A stretch of DNA of 64,000 nucleotides from Siphonodentalium dalli (GCA_032622095.1 CP136064.1:37434426-37498425); one strand, 5' to 3'. Counted from the stretch's first letter, positions 24,083-35,722 are shown. A program made the numbers and translations. Notes: generated by a model from the letters alone, not told the origin.

Positions 24083-24736
24083 GATACATACATAGCTCTT
24101 CTAGAGTCTTATCTACGCAGATATATTATTCAATTATCTGACCAATTTACTTCCATACGCAAACAATGTATATAGACATTGCAAACCTATTTACAATTTT
24201 ACTTACCATTACTTACTTATACTATTTTTGTGTTATAAATGGCTATATCCATGGCCTATATATAAGAAGTTAATATTCAATTATATCTGACCCACATTAC
24301 ATTCAATTAATTGTTTCTTATGACAATGTAATTCTCGTTTACAACTTTTATCATCCCCCAAAACTCATTAATTTATCCTGTTTTTCGTTTCGTTAGGACA
24401 GGTCAAGTATTTTTTTTTTTCGAATCAGCACGGAATTCTCCACAATCCATTGTATAAAATACACGGATTTGGATCGATGCACAAAGACGCCTGTCCGAAA
24501 CGCCTCCGCTACGAGGCTACGCGATTTCCGTATATCACTTTGATACACGGATTTCGTGCCCTGGGAAATTCTCCCTTATTTTCCAACTTGAATGCCAAAG
24601 CATCCAAGTTTAGAATGATAGAATAAGTTGGGGTTTTTTTCCTCTCTCTCTCGTTTTTTGTTTGTTTTTTCTCAATATTTATATATATATTTTATTTTTT
24701 TTTATTTTTTTTTTTATCATTGTTCAGTGAAACTTG
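24083..24736. other. Spacer between LINE and ORF at 24737
   Basis: No gene. Contains duplicated AT-rich segments (24108-24300), a poly-T tract near 24411 and a CT/T-rich tract near 24640-24720. The phrase acacggattt occurs twice (about 24462 and 24535) around gcctccgctacgaggc. Confidence 0.5.
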
Positions 24737-25410
24737 CTACGCCCGTAATTGTTGACCAAGTAACATTGCCACCTGAGCATCCCACATTGTGAGATACTCA
24801 GTCCTATATTCTGAGGGCACAGGAGGGCGAATCAACCCATTATAAAACCACTGTGTGTAGTCTTCATAATAAAGCGGATTCACCTGTGCCCAATAGGTGT
24901 CCATTATTTCTATTAAATGTTGATCAACATTATCTTCGGGTGGGGGAGTTAGGATGATACTCGGTCCAGTCCTAGTATAATGCAGCAAACGCCCCATGAC
25001 CAAAGGAGATGGGATATTCAACAAAAATGAAGGTTGAGATTGGTCGTACGTTGGCGGTTGATAGGATACGCCATCCCCCGGCGCAAAACACCACTCCGAA
25101 CGGGGACTCTCATTCCCGTTCAGTTCAGTGTCAGCGCCCAATTCCAAATCATCATCAGGGTCAACACCGCAATTCGATGGAATCGGTTCAAGGGGAGGCA
25201 TATCAGCGAATGGATCCTCGGTATCAGAACTGGAATCAAGATCCCCATTCTGACCCGCGAATCCCGCAATATCAATCCCCAACACCGCCAACCAATCTCA
25301 CTCAATATCCCATTCCTGGGCAGGGTCGCTCACCGCATCCTCCCCGATCAACCCGGCCCAACCCTCCTCCACGGCGGCGGCAAAAGATGTTCTGGGGTTA
25401 TTGACAACCA
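24737..25410 (-). pseudogene. Unrecognised acidic, proline-rich ORF, possibly retroviral-type accessory or gag fragment
   Basis: The minus-strand frame is open from about 25410 to 24737 except for one TGA near 25305. The longest uninterrupted part is 184 codons and lacks an ATG at its left border. The N-terminal half is acidic (DLDSSSDTEDPFADMPPLEP, DPDDDLELGADTEL). The C-terminal half is aromatic (NPLYYEDYTQWFYNGLIRPP). No zinc knuckle, protease or polymerase motif is present. It shares orientation with the env remnant about 2.5 kb downstream (1 kb if the LINE is discounted), so it may be part of the same unit. Function unknown. Confidence 0.35.
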
Positions 25411-25701
25411 GTCAAAATCCCACCCGAAACGAGATCAACCTGGGCAATTTGGAACGCCCTGGCCACACAATGCAAGCACAACTATACCAAGTAGAACATT
25501 GTTTACGTGTTTACTCCAGAGAGAGAACAAAATGAATGTTTTTTTTTGTTTGTTGTTGTTGTTGTTGTTGTTTTGGGGTAGCTAGCCCCGGGATTGTCGA
25601 AAGGGCCAAAGGGCCCTTTCCTTAATCCCTCATGTTTTTGCTTTTATTTGAAATACGAGGGGGGGGGGAATTACAAAAAGATAGCAATTTGGTGATATTT
25701 C

Positions 25702-26525
25702 CTATTTTTTCTTCTTTTTTAGATTAGGCTTCTCTGTTGATGACTGCGGAGATGGAGGAGGAGGACGAGATGTCAGCTCCAAGAGGCGTTCAATTTCTTT
25801 GGTTTGTCGTTCAATTTCTTCGGTTTGTCTCCTTTGTTCTTTTTGACGTTTCTTTTGCGTTCCTTTCAGCAACTCCATTTCCCTTTCACAAGCGGCGGCA
25901 GATTCTTCCATAGAGCGGGTGGAGTCTGCGCTGTTGATGTTGTTGTTGGTGCTGGTGGAGCTGGAGGACACCGGGATGTGCTGGTAATCCGGTGTCCGTG
26001 GTGTAAAGCTGTCCAGTTCCACGTCGAAACTGGCGGCAGGAACATCGGGGTGGTATCCGCGTCCCTGTCTCCGCTCGTCTCTGTGCCGACAGCAGGGACC
26101 TCCGGCAGATCTACGGAGTCCCTGCTAGCGGGTCTGATGTCACCTGTCTCCATGCAGGCCGGGTCGTCTGGACGTCTCTCAGACAACTCCGGCCTGCCGG
26201 CTGTGACACTGGATGGCTGAACCACACGGGGAGGGGTGACCGGCAGATCAACAGTCACTCCCTTCTTTTTCTTCCATTTCGCCCGTCTGGCTGCGTCCCT
26301 TCTCCTTCGAGTTGGCGTCTTTCTCTTAGGAGGCTCCTCTTTCATTGTACGGCTGGTCTTGGCGTTCCTGTTCCGGGTAGAAGATCTCTGGATACCAGCA
26401 TCCTCCGTCCGGAATTCAACACAAAGAGTCAAATAGCCCCTGTTAGACTGGAGACTCCAGCTAACAGTGTCCGCAATTTGAGATCTCTGTATTGCAGCTA
26501 ACGCGGCGTTTTTTTTTTTGGACAA
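25702..26525 (-). pseudogene. Basic linker plus coiled-coil ORF, likely mobile-element protein, one frameshift
   Basis: A first frame (26525 to 25866) opens at a TTG, not an ATG, with KKKNAALAAIQRSQIADTVS. It carries a very basic linker (PPKRKTPTRRRRDAARRAKW, then KKKK). Around 25990-26030 the coding character moves to another frame (ending 25702), which has a Ser/Asn-rich stretch, a charged coiled coil (KRQKEQRRQTEEIERQTKEI) and a Pro-rich end. The basic RRRRDAARRA-type linker is common in repeated, mobile-element-associated proteins of aquatic invertebrates, which I recall only generally. GC content is higher than in neighbours. Plus-strand frames over the same bases are shadows. Confidence 0.4.
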
Positions 26526-26534
26526 AACTGAGTT

Positions 26535-26882
26535 TTAAGGTGACACATCCCATATCTCTTTTTTTGTTCGTCCAATCAACACACAATAACAATATTTATT
26601 GCTTTCTCTGAATTGATTTGGGGACCTTCCATCCCCTAAATCACACCCATTGTGCTTAACTGTAACCCTAGGGACTTCACACCATTTCTCGTACACCATA
26701 GGAATATCCCTCATTGTTCCTACAATATGTAAATTCTTAAACTCAATTTTCAGTTGTATGTGGTGAATTTCAGTTTTTATTTCGTGATTTATACTATTCG
26801 GTTTCGTAAATTTATCGAAACTTCCGGTATTATCGAAATCCATTATGTAAATGAACGAAGAGCATTTTTCACTAGCTTTCAT
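26535..26882 (-). other. Unrecognised 115-codon ORF
   Basis: Open minus-strand frame just upstream of the basic-linker ORF. It has several Cys (KWCEVP, NKYCYCVLIG) but no known arrangement. Its N-terminal third overlaps the 26778-27000 direct repeat, so conservation of the protein is doubtful. It could be a remnant of the same element. Confidence 0.2.
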
Positions 26883-27305
26883 TTCACTTTGACTGTTTAT
26901 TATAGTGTCTCTTCATTGAGCATACAGAACACTATTTTTTTTCAACTAGTTTAACAGACAATTTGCCTCAAAACCCGTATCACCACTGCTATCGTGATGC
27001 GACACTATATATGCCATACAACTATTACTGCGTATTACAAAAATATGCAGTGTTTAGCGCAATTTGAACCTTGCATGTTGGGAATTGCCATTTTTAGTGA
27101 TTTATACTATTCGGTTCGTAAATTTATCGAAACTTTCGGTATTATCGAAATCCATTATGTAAATGAATGAACAGTACCTTTTCACTTTTGGTTCAATATG
27201 CCTTTATTTTAGTGACTCTTATTGAGCATTCTGGTCACTAGTTTTCAATTAAGTTAACAGATCATTGAACTCAAAACCAGCATCACACCCTGCTAATGTG
27301 GTGCA
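26778..27305. repeat. Diverged direct repeat, about 220 bp, 315 bp apart
   Basis: Copy 1 (about 26778-27000) and copy 2 (about 27093-27305) share gtgatttatactattcggtt, cgtaaatttatcgaaact, cggtattatcgaaatccatt, and more loosely tcattgagcat and acagac/tcattg...ctcaaaacc. Identity falls from left to right. About 95 unrelated bases separate them. They could be remnants of tandem LTRs or a simple duplication. Confidence 0.8.
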
Positions 27306-27797
27306 TCGAATAACCAACGACACGTGTAACAAAACGCTCTTTATTATATTGGTGGCCTATTTTCCCCTGTAAAATTATTTTATTTTGCACAATTTGTAAT
27401 TTATCAATTGACGGTGACATGTAGAACGACTTTTAAGCGTTTTCTACTTAACACAGCTTACTTTAATTCACTTACGCGTCATTAAGTGATTATAGCGCCT
27501 ATGGCCTGATGTGTATAGAAAACTACCAATTGTATTTATAACACCTTTCAATATGACACTTATCAGCATTTTTGTTCCTCTCCTTTTAACACCTCTTATG
27601 ATTTTACACTTTACAGATTCTGGGCCCCTTTGTTTGACAATTTACTCCTTCACATGTTTATGTTTGTTGCTCTCTTTTTAACGGCATGTGTTTGCTTATA
27701 GCATGTCATACAATGAGACAATGAGACAGAAACATCGACTTGGTCGCATAGTGTAATCTGATTGTAACACTGTCAACATGAGTTATAACCTGCTTTC
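27306..27797. other. Intergenic DNA, no gene seen
   Basis: AT-rich; no motif or repeat of note. Confidence 0.5.
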
Positions 27798-28160
27798 TTA
27801 AAATTTCTGGCTTGACATGTACACCTCATTGTCGTCTTCGTGACTTATATGTTCTGTATATTGGTTGCTTTGTGCAATCATATCGTCGGACATTACTGGA
27901 TTTTTATGGCCATCTCGAGGATTAGCCTTTTTCAGCCTTCGTTGGAGTTCACCCAAGGGAATAATTTCACTGTCCATGTCCGAAGTTTCGCGTTCTGCAT
28001 TTCTAAGTCGGTTTCTAAGCTCACATAACGGCAAGTCGTCCTCTAAATCACTATTCACCGCTGGTCTTTGAATTTTATGCCTATTTATGATTTTCTGCAT
28101 TTGATTTTCTGATCCATCTTCGCTCAACCGAATATCTTCATCGCTATCCGGACAAAGCAA
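27798..28160 (-). CDS. Small acidic/basic ORF with two copies of an LxELxxRL motif
   Basis: 120 codons with an N-terminal acidic stretch (PDSDEDIRLSEDGSE). Two spaced repeats follow: DLPLCELRNRLRNAER (residues ~43-58) and IIPLGELQRRLKKANP (residues ~66-81). Such short acidic plus amphipathic motifs are common in N-terminal regions of transposase-type or viral regulatory proteins, but I do not recognise a family. The frame may open without an ATG, since the first codon after the stop-free border is not a strong start. It lies back-to-back with the decayed plus-strand gene at 28269. Real coding status is uncertain. Confidence 0.3.
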   Translation of the reverse strand: MLCPDSDEDIRLSEDGSENQMQKIINRHKIQRPAVNSDLEDDLPLCELRNRLRNAERETSDMDSEIIPLGELQRRLKKANPRDGHKNPVMSDDMIAQSNQYTEHISHEDDNEVYMSSQKF

Positions 28161-28268
28161 TTGTTGTTGTCGCGTTCGACGAGTTAATTTCTTTTAAAGT
28201 ATTTTCCATACTTCGATATTGGCGTGACGTAAATTTCTGCTGTGAGACTTGTAAATTTGTCTGACAAT

Positions 28269-29163
28269 ATGGGTGATAAACTGCAGACTATAGGACACCA
28301 AATAACTGACACGTTGAACTCTTCATATGGTTCCAATTTTCCGAAATACCACATTTATCCATCCAGAGATCCTCCTACAAAAAGTTCGTAAAACGTGTCA
28401 CGCAATACGAAACGCTTAACAGCGATTGCATCAGCGTGGCATCGGCTGATGTTTCATGTAACATTCAACAAGCTTCTTATCGCATTACTTATGCTCGAGA
28501 TCACACGTTTTTCTCAAAGACCAAGACACGGCAGTCTTCAAACCATCAAAACAGTTCTAGTGTTAACACTAATTATGACATTCACCTATCACAAAAATCC
28601 AAAGCCAATTGTACTCAGGCGACTTTTTGTCGACAATTTGGTGTATGAAAAACGTGTGCTCATTGTAGACAACTTGATCAAAAATAGAATAAAATTCTCC
28701 GCTGTCAAAGTGATGTATAACTCCCGTAATAATAAAGCAACTTGTCGAATAAATGCAGATGAGCACAATGTAGAATATGTGATGGACGATGAATTCTGGT
28801 GGGATGGTGTTACGTGCAAAGATTGGACCCCGTTTGGCATTTCTAATGGATTATCCGCCGACAAAGTTTATGACTTCGATTACGACAGGAACAACAGCAG
28901 CAACATCAGAGCTGACATGTGGATTAGTAATCACTGGGAAAGAGACTGCAGCAATCGGAATCCGTCACGTGTTAGACAGTCGACCCTGGACCAGGTCATT
29001 CATCAAACTTCCGGCAGAGGTATCTCCCATCGCTCTGCTGAGATACCACTGCCATAAGGACATAATTTTGGTAAGGATTTCTTACGTGTCTGGCCCAGTT
29101 CATATTGATCTTATCAATACCGAAATAATTAACATTATTGCAAACTTTTGGTGGTCCAATTAG
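28269..29163 (+). pseudogene. Decayed plus-strand gene of unknown family
   Basis: Starts at an ATG at 28269 (MGDKLQTIGHQITDTLNSSY) and runs 39 codons to a stop. Coding character then moves to a second frame (about 28390-28648) and later to a third (about 28615-28990) that contains NKATCRINADEHNVEYVMDD and FWWDGVTCKDWTPFG. It finally returns to another frame that ends at 29163 (HIDLINTEIINIIANFWWS). At least three frame breaks are needed. Several Cys, Trp and Asn-x-Ser/Thr sites suggest a secreted or viral-type protein, but no family was recognised. The order could also reflect an unannotated spliced gene, though no good gt..ag pairs were seen at the breaks. Confidence 0.35.
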
Positions 29164-29313
29164 GATAATAGATGACTAAATATAGTTTCAATGATATCTA
29201 AAAATCGATGTATCGCTCCGCAAAGTGCCATCCTTGTGGCAGTGCTATATCGCAGTGATAACGTAGAGGGCGCTGCATGGAGTTCGGTCATTCCGGTGTA
29301 CACACAAGGCAGA

Positions 29314-29443
29314 TAACTATGTCACACACCAATCAGTTCACCGCTAAGCCGTCAACTTAACTATGTCACACACCGATCAGTTCACCGCTAAGCCATCAAT
29401 GTAGCTATGTCACACACCAATCAGTTTACCACTAAGTCGTCAA
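29314..29443. repeat. 43-bp tandem repeat, three copies
   Basis: The unit is taactatgtcacacaccaat followed by cagttcaccgctaagccgtcaac. Copies start near 29316, 29358 and 29402, each with few changes. The third copy runs into the start of the LINE endonuclease fragment. Confidence 0.93.
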
Positions 29444-29875
29444 CGGTTGTTCCTGTTATTGTCATGCTTTCATTACTCGCTTGGAACGCCACAGGCATTA
29501 TGTCGAGCACAAGTTATTTACAAGACGCACTGAATAACATGAGAATAGATCTATGTGATATAAGTGAGGATTGGCTTAAACAAGTAAATGTAAACTTTCT
29601 TGACTATATACATCACGATTATGGATCATTCGCGGCGTGTGGTTTTACATTTCTTTACAATAAAAAAGACAATAGGGAACAATATATCTTTATTGGATAT
29701 CCATGATGATAGACTCTTAGGAATCCAGTTGCAAATTGCCGATTGGCAATACATTTATATTTTTCAGATATATATATGCCATCAACTAATTACACCGATG
29801 AATACTTCAAAGAATATTACATCAATTTATCTAGCATATGTAACAGCTACAAATGGTTGGTAAAGTCATCGTAAT
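29440..29875 (+). pseudogene. LINE endonuclease (EEP/APE-type) N-terminal fragment
   Basis: The frame at 29440-29700 reads SLLAWNATGIMSSTSYLQDA, DLCDISEDWLK and NVNFLDYIHHDYGS. This follows the pattern of the N-terminal catalytic region of exonuclease-endonuclease-phosphatase domains in CR1/L2-type LINEs (W-N-x-x-G-I, then D-I-x-x-I-S-E-x-W-L). A frame change near 29700 leads to DDRLLGIQLQI and YIFQIY, and another near 29765 to a Tyr-rich helix. Similarity ends near 29875, before the GDFN motif. It is an unusual LINE remnant because it keeps the 5' part and lacks the rest, so a later deletion or insertion removed the downstream portion. Confidence 0.65.
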
Positions 29876-30187
29876 TAGGCCGCGGGCCAGAAGCGATTTT
29901 TTTCGAATTGGTTGCAGCCCCCGTCCAATATAGGATATTATATATATCAAATTAAAGGTTATCATATGACGCATCCGATTTTGTTTGTTGCCCGTGTCAG
30001 AAAGTGTCCAAATATAAATTATTCAGGGAAGACAACTCTTACCTCTAAAATAAAATAACAATTTCCTCGAGTACAAGTGTCAGATCACAAACAAAATATT
30101 CCGGTTATAAACTTACCGATATATCGTTTATATTAGTAAGAAATGATAATAAAATGACATGAGATACAACACTGGACCAATTTTGAG

Positions 30188-30404
30188 CTACAGTAATGCC
30201 CTAATTAATCGACTCAATAGAAGCAGAATTATAGGGAACTTTTCAGGATTTAGTCGGAAATAGGGCTTGTTGCCATTCATCGGAAAGCTCTCGGGGAGAG
30301 CTTTCCGATGAATGGCAACGAGCCATATTTCCGACTATATCTTGAAAAGTTACCCATAATTCTGCTGTGGTTAAAGGAGTCGATTAATTAGGGCATTACT
30401 GTAG
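30188..30404. mobile_element. Foldback element, 217 bp
   Basis: Left arm begins ctacagtaatgccctaatta and right arm ends taattagggcattactgtag. The arms pair for about 100 bp with a few mismatches. The centre reads cggaaagctctcggggagag followed by ctttccg. It resembles the foldbacks at 14185, 35431 and 42199 in plan, with AT-rich ends and a GC-rich palindromic core, though not in sequence. Confidence 0.92.
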
Positions 30405-31605
30405 TTAGAAAAAATGCAATAAATATTTTTAAATTACGAACAATTACTTGGATTTTGGAAACAAGTGACACATATAATTGGCTATAACTTGCGAATCAGA
30501 TCGGCTATTGATCCGCAACATGGCTCATAGATTGCCCCAATGACGTATCAAAACGATTTTAATAATGGAATACCTATAGTATATCTTGAAAATGCGATGT
30601 GAGCGTAAACTTAACCCTACCCCCTAAAATAAAAATTTCGCAGAAAAACGAATAAGGTAGTTTACACTTAGAATGCTGCTTGTTAAAAAGGATTTAGACA
30701 CATAAACTGAAACAGTGTAGAAAGTGATGTAGGGAATTATAAATAACGGTGACTGAACGTGATCTGAGATTAAAATTTGAAAAAATTTGTGAAAAATGAT
30801 AATTTTTTACAATTTTTTTTATAATTTTACAACATTGTTATAAAATTTTGATACGCTATGGTAAAACCACACGAGATCGAACACTGGTCTCGAATTAATA
30901 AATTCATAAAACACCATATGATCACCTTTCTGTCAACTATTTCGAATATTTTTCAATTTTTATTTGAATTTTGTTGGAAAGATTATATATATATATTTCA
31001 ACTGAACACATATGGCTACCAAATGCTGGCGAGTGAGACTCACGCTTTGCAGAACGGTATTTTCTTATTTGTGCGGCACTGTCATGTTGGGACAGTGAAC
31101 ACGACTGACGATAGATACGGCATTACATGTGGTCCATATTTAACAGTATAAGTTTAAGATGGCAGCCAAAACGGCTCCAACATCGAAGATTCTCACACTT
31201 TCCGTCACAAACGTTCCTGAAATCGAAGATTCTCACACTATCTCGCTATCTGGGTTAAGGGAATTGTTAATCAAAACAGGAGTTCATTGTTATCCGTAAA
31301 CTAACAGAAGGACCCTATTATTGTTTCAATTAATATACTCTAATGAGTAGTCGATTGTCTTAAGGACTATTGACACTATTTTTTTCGGAAATATCGAATA
31401 CAAGTCAATGTATAGAAAGATTGAAATAACGATCACTAACATGTGCCTTTTGGTTCAGTTTGGGTAAGTAATTTTTATGTTGGTCAATATTACTAGTAAG
31501 TCTTAGAGAAATGATGTTTGTAGTATATAATAGTGTGTTGCCAAACAGTGTTCAAAGCATGCTACTCCTTCCTGTTAAAAAATTTGAGTATCTACAGTCC
31601 TTAAA

Positions 31606-31608
<3 letters not shown>
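30405..31608. other. Intergenic DNA, no gene seen
   Basis: AT-rich, including A/T homopolymer-rich stretches near 30780-30850. A 97-codon plus-strand open frame (30858-31151) has no recognisable content. Confidence 0.45.
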
Positions 31609-31692
<84 letters not shown>

Positions 31693-31703
31693 TCTCTCTC
31701 TCT
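31609..31703. repeat. (TC)n microsatellite
   Basis: About 47 TC units with a single CC interruption near 31688. Confidence 0.98.
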
Positions 31704-32386
31704 GCTAATCGTATGACTCGTCAACATTGACCCTATTTCTGTTCTTGAAGCCATTCATTCTCACATGCATCGTCACATGGTAAGTCTGTGGCGAAACAAG
31801 ATCATTTGTTAGATTCATATGAATCTTTGTCGCCATAGTAGATCGGGAGGAAGTATAATCCGTCTGATGTGTATATATGACTCAATCAAAAAGAGCGACC
31901 ATCACTGGCTGTCAGGAAATGTTATACCAAGCTGGGAGTTAATATATTATACCCATCACTGCCTGCAATAGTTTGCAAGAAGATGTTTTAATATGATTTC
32001 TTAATGAGTCTGTGGTTGGTCGCACAAGATGTGTTCCAGTATTCGGTTATACAACATAAGAACGTGTCTGTTATTTCGTCGACTTGACAACAGTATGGCT
32101 CACCATAATATAGCCATTTACACACTCTTGGTAGTGTTCGATATTGTCATCCTCATCGTCAATGTTAATATATTGCCCAAGTTGTTGCAGAATTTGCATC
32201 GCATTTTACTGCTTTTTACTATTATGTCAAAAGGCTTCATTTTATGTTTGTGACAAGTCATGGTAGCCTGTCAACGCGTGAATTAGAGGCAAGGTTTCGC
32301 GTACCTCTTGTACAATACTGTCGCTATGTCGTTCGCGGAAATGACACTTGACCTATTTTTGTTTCAGTATGAAGAATCATCCTAGC
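31704..32386. other. Intergenic DNA, no gene seen
   Basis: No domain recognised. A 74-codon plus-strand frame at 32029-32253 has a hydrophobic stretch but no partner features. Confidence 0.45.
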
Positions 32387-32653
32387 TCATATTCGTCGAG
32401 AAACATAACATGCTAGTATTTCAGGGGCATCAAAACAATAACTAGCTTCCGACTGAGGCGTGCTGCATTTGACTGCATGTAACAGCATATCCGTGTCTGC
32501 TTCCTCGTGGTAACATATTAGCACGAGCTCAGGAACTAACTCCAAGTGAACGTCGCCATTCATGGGCCGTATCACATGACATTCGGCTTCAATGCAAACA
32601 TATAATGCAGGGTTTCTGAGACAGCTGTTGATGCTGCACTGGACCATTCGCAA
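32387..32653 (-). pseudogene. Fragment of a HEEADT-type domain protein (mobile-element associated)
   Basis: An 88-codon minus-strand frame with the phrase ICYHEEADTDMLLHA at residues ~47-61. The (H/Q)EEADT..(L/I)LHA motif is a recurring signature of large uncharacterised, repeated proteins in cnidarians and molluscs, where it is normally followed about 20 residues later by an SPDTDVLVL-type stretch. Here that part is degraded (FDAPEILACYVSRR). No intact flanking domains are visible, so this is a decayed fragment. Recognition is by memory of the motif only. Confidence 0.4.
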
Positions 32654-34565
32654 ATACTTGGCACAATAAACTCACACCCACACCCTTTCTGGAATGTCAT
32701 GTCCTTATAGCCCTATGCAGTTTGGGCTCCATATATAGCCATACGTTGTGCGACAGATATAACTCTGGCCCTGTGTATAGTGCACGAAATACATGTATAG
32801 GGTTATGTGATTACAACACATTACGTCGCGTGATAACCAGAATGTTCTAACTACCATTACTAAATTTTAGAGCACCGGAATTTCGAACTAAAACCCATTT
32901 GTTATATGCGCGGAGGTTATATATTGTGCCCATGATGGGACTTTATGTACATGCGAGGTTTCATGCCCGAACAAAACATATTCACGACGAAATATGTAAA
33001 AATGTGTTTGCAGATAGAACCATTCGCACACAGAATGGTCAGATTATGTGAGGATCAGAATGCCCTTGTAGGTAGGACACTGTGGCACAATAAATCACGG
33101 ACCTTCTCAAACTTGTGAGTTCTATCTACGATAATCTCTGGATATATAACCACACTTCAAATTGTAGCCCGGGTTTTCATCTGGCACACACCTCAATCTG
33201 AAATGAAACCATGTCAGATTGACGATTGTGTCAGATAGAAACTGGGACTATTCAATTTTATGAATTCTATAAAGATTGTTTGGTGCAATATAATGAAGGA
33301 ATTCGACTTGAATAAGCACAACCCAATGGTCATTTAATAGACAGGATCAGACATACGTACGTGTAACTTGTAACGTGTGGTACTATTGTATTGTATAAAT
33401 TATTGTCATTGGTACATCAAACGTTTCAGCATTATATACCTGATTTACTAATATCAACATCACAAGCAATGATATCCAACAAGCCGAGATATTTCCAAAA
33501 ACTTAACCCTCCCCCCCCTAAATTGATTTTCTATCTAAAAAATACCTGTAAAGTCAGAATAGCCCGTTTTCATTCCGCTTTGTAACCAATTCAGAGTCTT
33601 ATTATATATCATGGAATTAGCATGTATCTGAGGAGGTTTATGTTATGGTAGAGTCTATTTAGTTTAAATATTTTATTTTTTTTGGGGTAAATTGGCTAAA
33701 ATTTTGATTATTTTTATAGGAATATTTTTTGAAAAATTCCCATGACAGTCAGTTTTATGGATACAGCTGCACAACATGCACCACAATAAGCACAAATTAT
33801 TCCACATGCAATATCAGACATAAAATGCTATAATCATGTACCAGACCAGAATAAGAAATAAAGTAAAACTTAACCCTACCCCAAGATAGTGTTATCAATG
33901 CTTTCAATTTTATGCTATACTAAACTCGAAATGTCATTCGTACTAGTTGACAGAATTCATATAATAAATTGCAATAGCTCTGCCCACGGATTATGTAATC
34001 TCATCTTCACCGTCACTGTCAAATGTGATGGTATCAGTCAATAGAATTTATGTGCAGCATCTTACAAGAAGAATGGTTCAAACAACGCAGGCTGTCTATT
34101 GGCCGTTCATCCATGAAATGCTACACTGGGAGTGGTTGATTTGGCAACGGTTGCAAGTCTCCACTGTTTTGCTATCATATTGGCTCTTTTTGAGTGTAGA
34201 ATTAAAGATTCCTCACATGGTGGAAGTGCAGAAAGATCAACTACCTTTTGCTGATTCTAGAACTTCTGCTGGAACTTTACCCACCTAGCTAAATTCACTT
34301 TTCTCGAATGTGGACCATACATGTATAAGGCTTACAAAATGGCAACCATTTTTACATATATCTCGAACATTATTCTCTGTGTTTCCGAAAATGTAACAAA
34401 TTGTGACTAACTTGGTTATTTTACATGTTAGCTAATCAACTGATAACTAAATGTTCTATTATGGTTGTCTCATTTCATTATGGGGCATAGCACATTAATG
34501 TTAAAGTTGCCTTATCTGATTTCTCCGAGAACCTCTTCTGGTCTACTAGGATAAAAATTTATCAA
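32654..34565. other. Intergenic DNA, no gene seen
   Basis: Several short open frames (for example 34025-34288, plus strand, 87 codons) have no recognisable motif. Short homopurine and homopyrimidine tracts (ccctccccccccta near 33507) are present. Confidence 0.45.
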
Positions 34566-35200
34566 CATGGTATAGGGTGGAGGTCAAGATGGAAACAATG
34601 GAGTTACCGTGTGGTCATAGGTGAGGTGAATATGTATAAAGGTAGTTACTGTATAGTCATGAATGATGTAAATAGGTGTACATGATTAACAATATGGTCA
34701 TGAAAGGGGTGGGCGCGGTGAGATGAATATGTATTCAAGGAGCGGGTGTATGGTCACGTGTGAGGTGAATAGGTATACAGGGAGTTACTGTATGGTTGTA
34801 TGGTTATGACTACCCGTACATGTGTACGCAATGCGGCTCAATGGGGATTGTTGTGGTTTATGTAAATAACGAGTGTACATACATGGTAATATGTCTGTTT
34901 ATGTATATATGGAGTGACTGTATGATCATGGGTGGGATCATCATGGCATGCACAGGTGTACCTTGTGTGGCTGTATTGCCATGGGTAGGTGTATAATTAT
35001 GTATATGTACATGTGTTGTCTATTTGATAATGGTGGGGTGAATGGATAAATTGATGTGCAGCTATGTGTAATGCGTACATGTGTACATGGAATGGCAGTA
35101 GTCATAATGTGTATATGTGTACCTGGTGTATGCTGAATGGTCATTGACAAGCGTGTGGATGGTCATGTGTGGATGTGTATGTATATATCGGGTGGCTATA
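34566..35200. repeat. Degenerate TG-rich minisatellite
   Basis: Phrases like gtatggtcatgtgtgaggtg, aatatgtataca and gggagttactg recur about ten times at 50-65 bp spacing with many changes. Strand asymmetry is strong: the plus strand is G+T rich. No conserved frame. Confidence 0.7.
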
Positions 35201-35430
35201 TGATCATAAGTTTCTTTCCCAATTCATATGTTAAAACATAACGAACAAATCGAGATATCTAATGATGTTCACCTCATTAATCAAACAAGAGGTTAATATC
35301 AGTTCTGAGTGACGTCAGATACTTCAGAGGATAACATAACTTATTATCACACCTGAAAGTAGATAGCATTTTACCAGCGACGTTCAACGTCACAACGTCT
35401 TGTCCAATCAAAGCGCGTTTCATATAATAA

Positions 35431-35578
35431 AACAGTTTTCGCGTTGTTTCTTGGTTGACACGAGGAATTGTCATCCCTTGGAAGTCAATATTCACCTCGG
35501 CCTACGGCCTTGGTGAATATTGACTTCCTCGGGTTGACAATACCTCGTGTCAACCTCGAAACAATGCGATAACTGTAT
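35431..35578. mobile_element. Foldback element, about 148 bp
   Basis: Left arm: aacagttttcgcgttgtttc then ttggttgacacgagg. Right arm: cctcgtgtcaacctcgaaac then aatgcgataactgt. The core is tcaccttggccgtaggccga-type, read as cctcggcctacggccttgg. Arms pair with a few mismatches and small bulges. Confidence 0.85.
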
Positions 35579-35605
35579 AATCTCTTGAGTCATCCTATCG
35601 CGACC

Positions 35606-35722
35606 CTGGACTAGACGCTGGCTCTATGAGGCTACGTCGTTACATGACGGCGAACAGAGCAGAGCGTCGGAGCGTCATAGAGCCAGTATCTAGTCCAGCC
35701 GTGTCTGGCACGTCGTATAAAA
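35606..35722. repeat. Inverted repeat with downstream TATAAAA (copy 1 of a pair)
   Basis: Arms at 35606-35629 and 35675-35698 are 24 bp with two mismatches (ctggactaga...ggctctatga). They are followed by gtgtctggcacgtcg and TATAAAA at 35716-35722. A second copy of the plan is at 36062-36165. Confidence 0.7.

Noticed and set aside
25804-26436. Plus-strand frames over the basic-linker ORF
   Set aside because: GC-rich mirror frames of a minus-strand protein with a convincing basic and coiled-coil layout. The plus frames show no motif.
24737-27305. Complete gag-pol-env provirus between the unrecognised ORFs and the env remnant
   Set aside because: No protease, reverse transcriptase, RNase H or integrase motif was found between them, and no matching LTR pair was seen. 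Only the LINE RT fragment is present.
34025-34288. 87-codon plus-strand ORF
   Set aside because: Ordinary length for chance in this window, no recognisable motif, no neighbouring exons.
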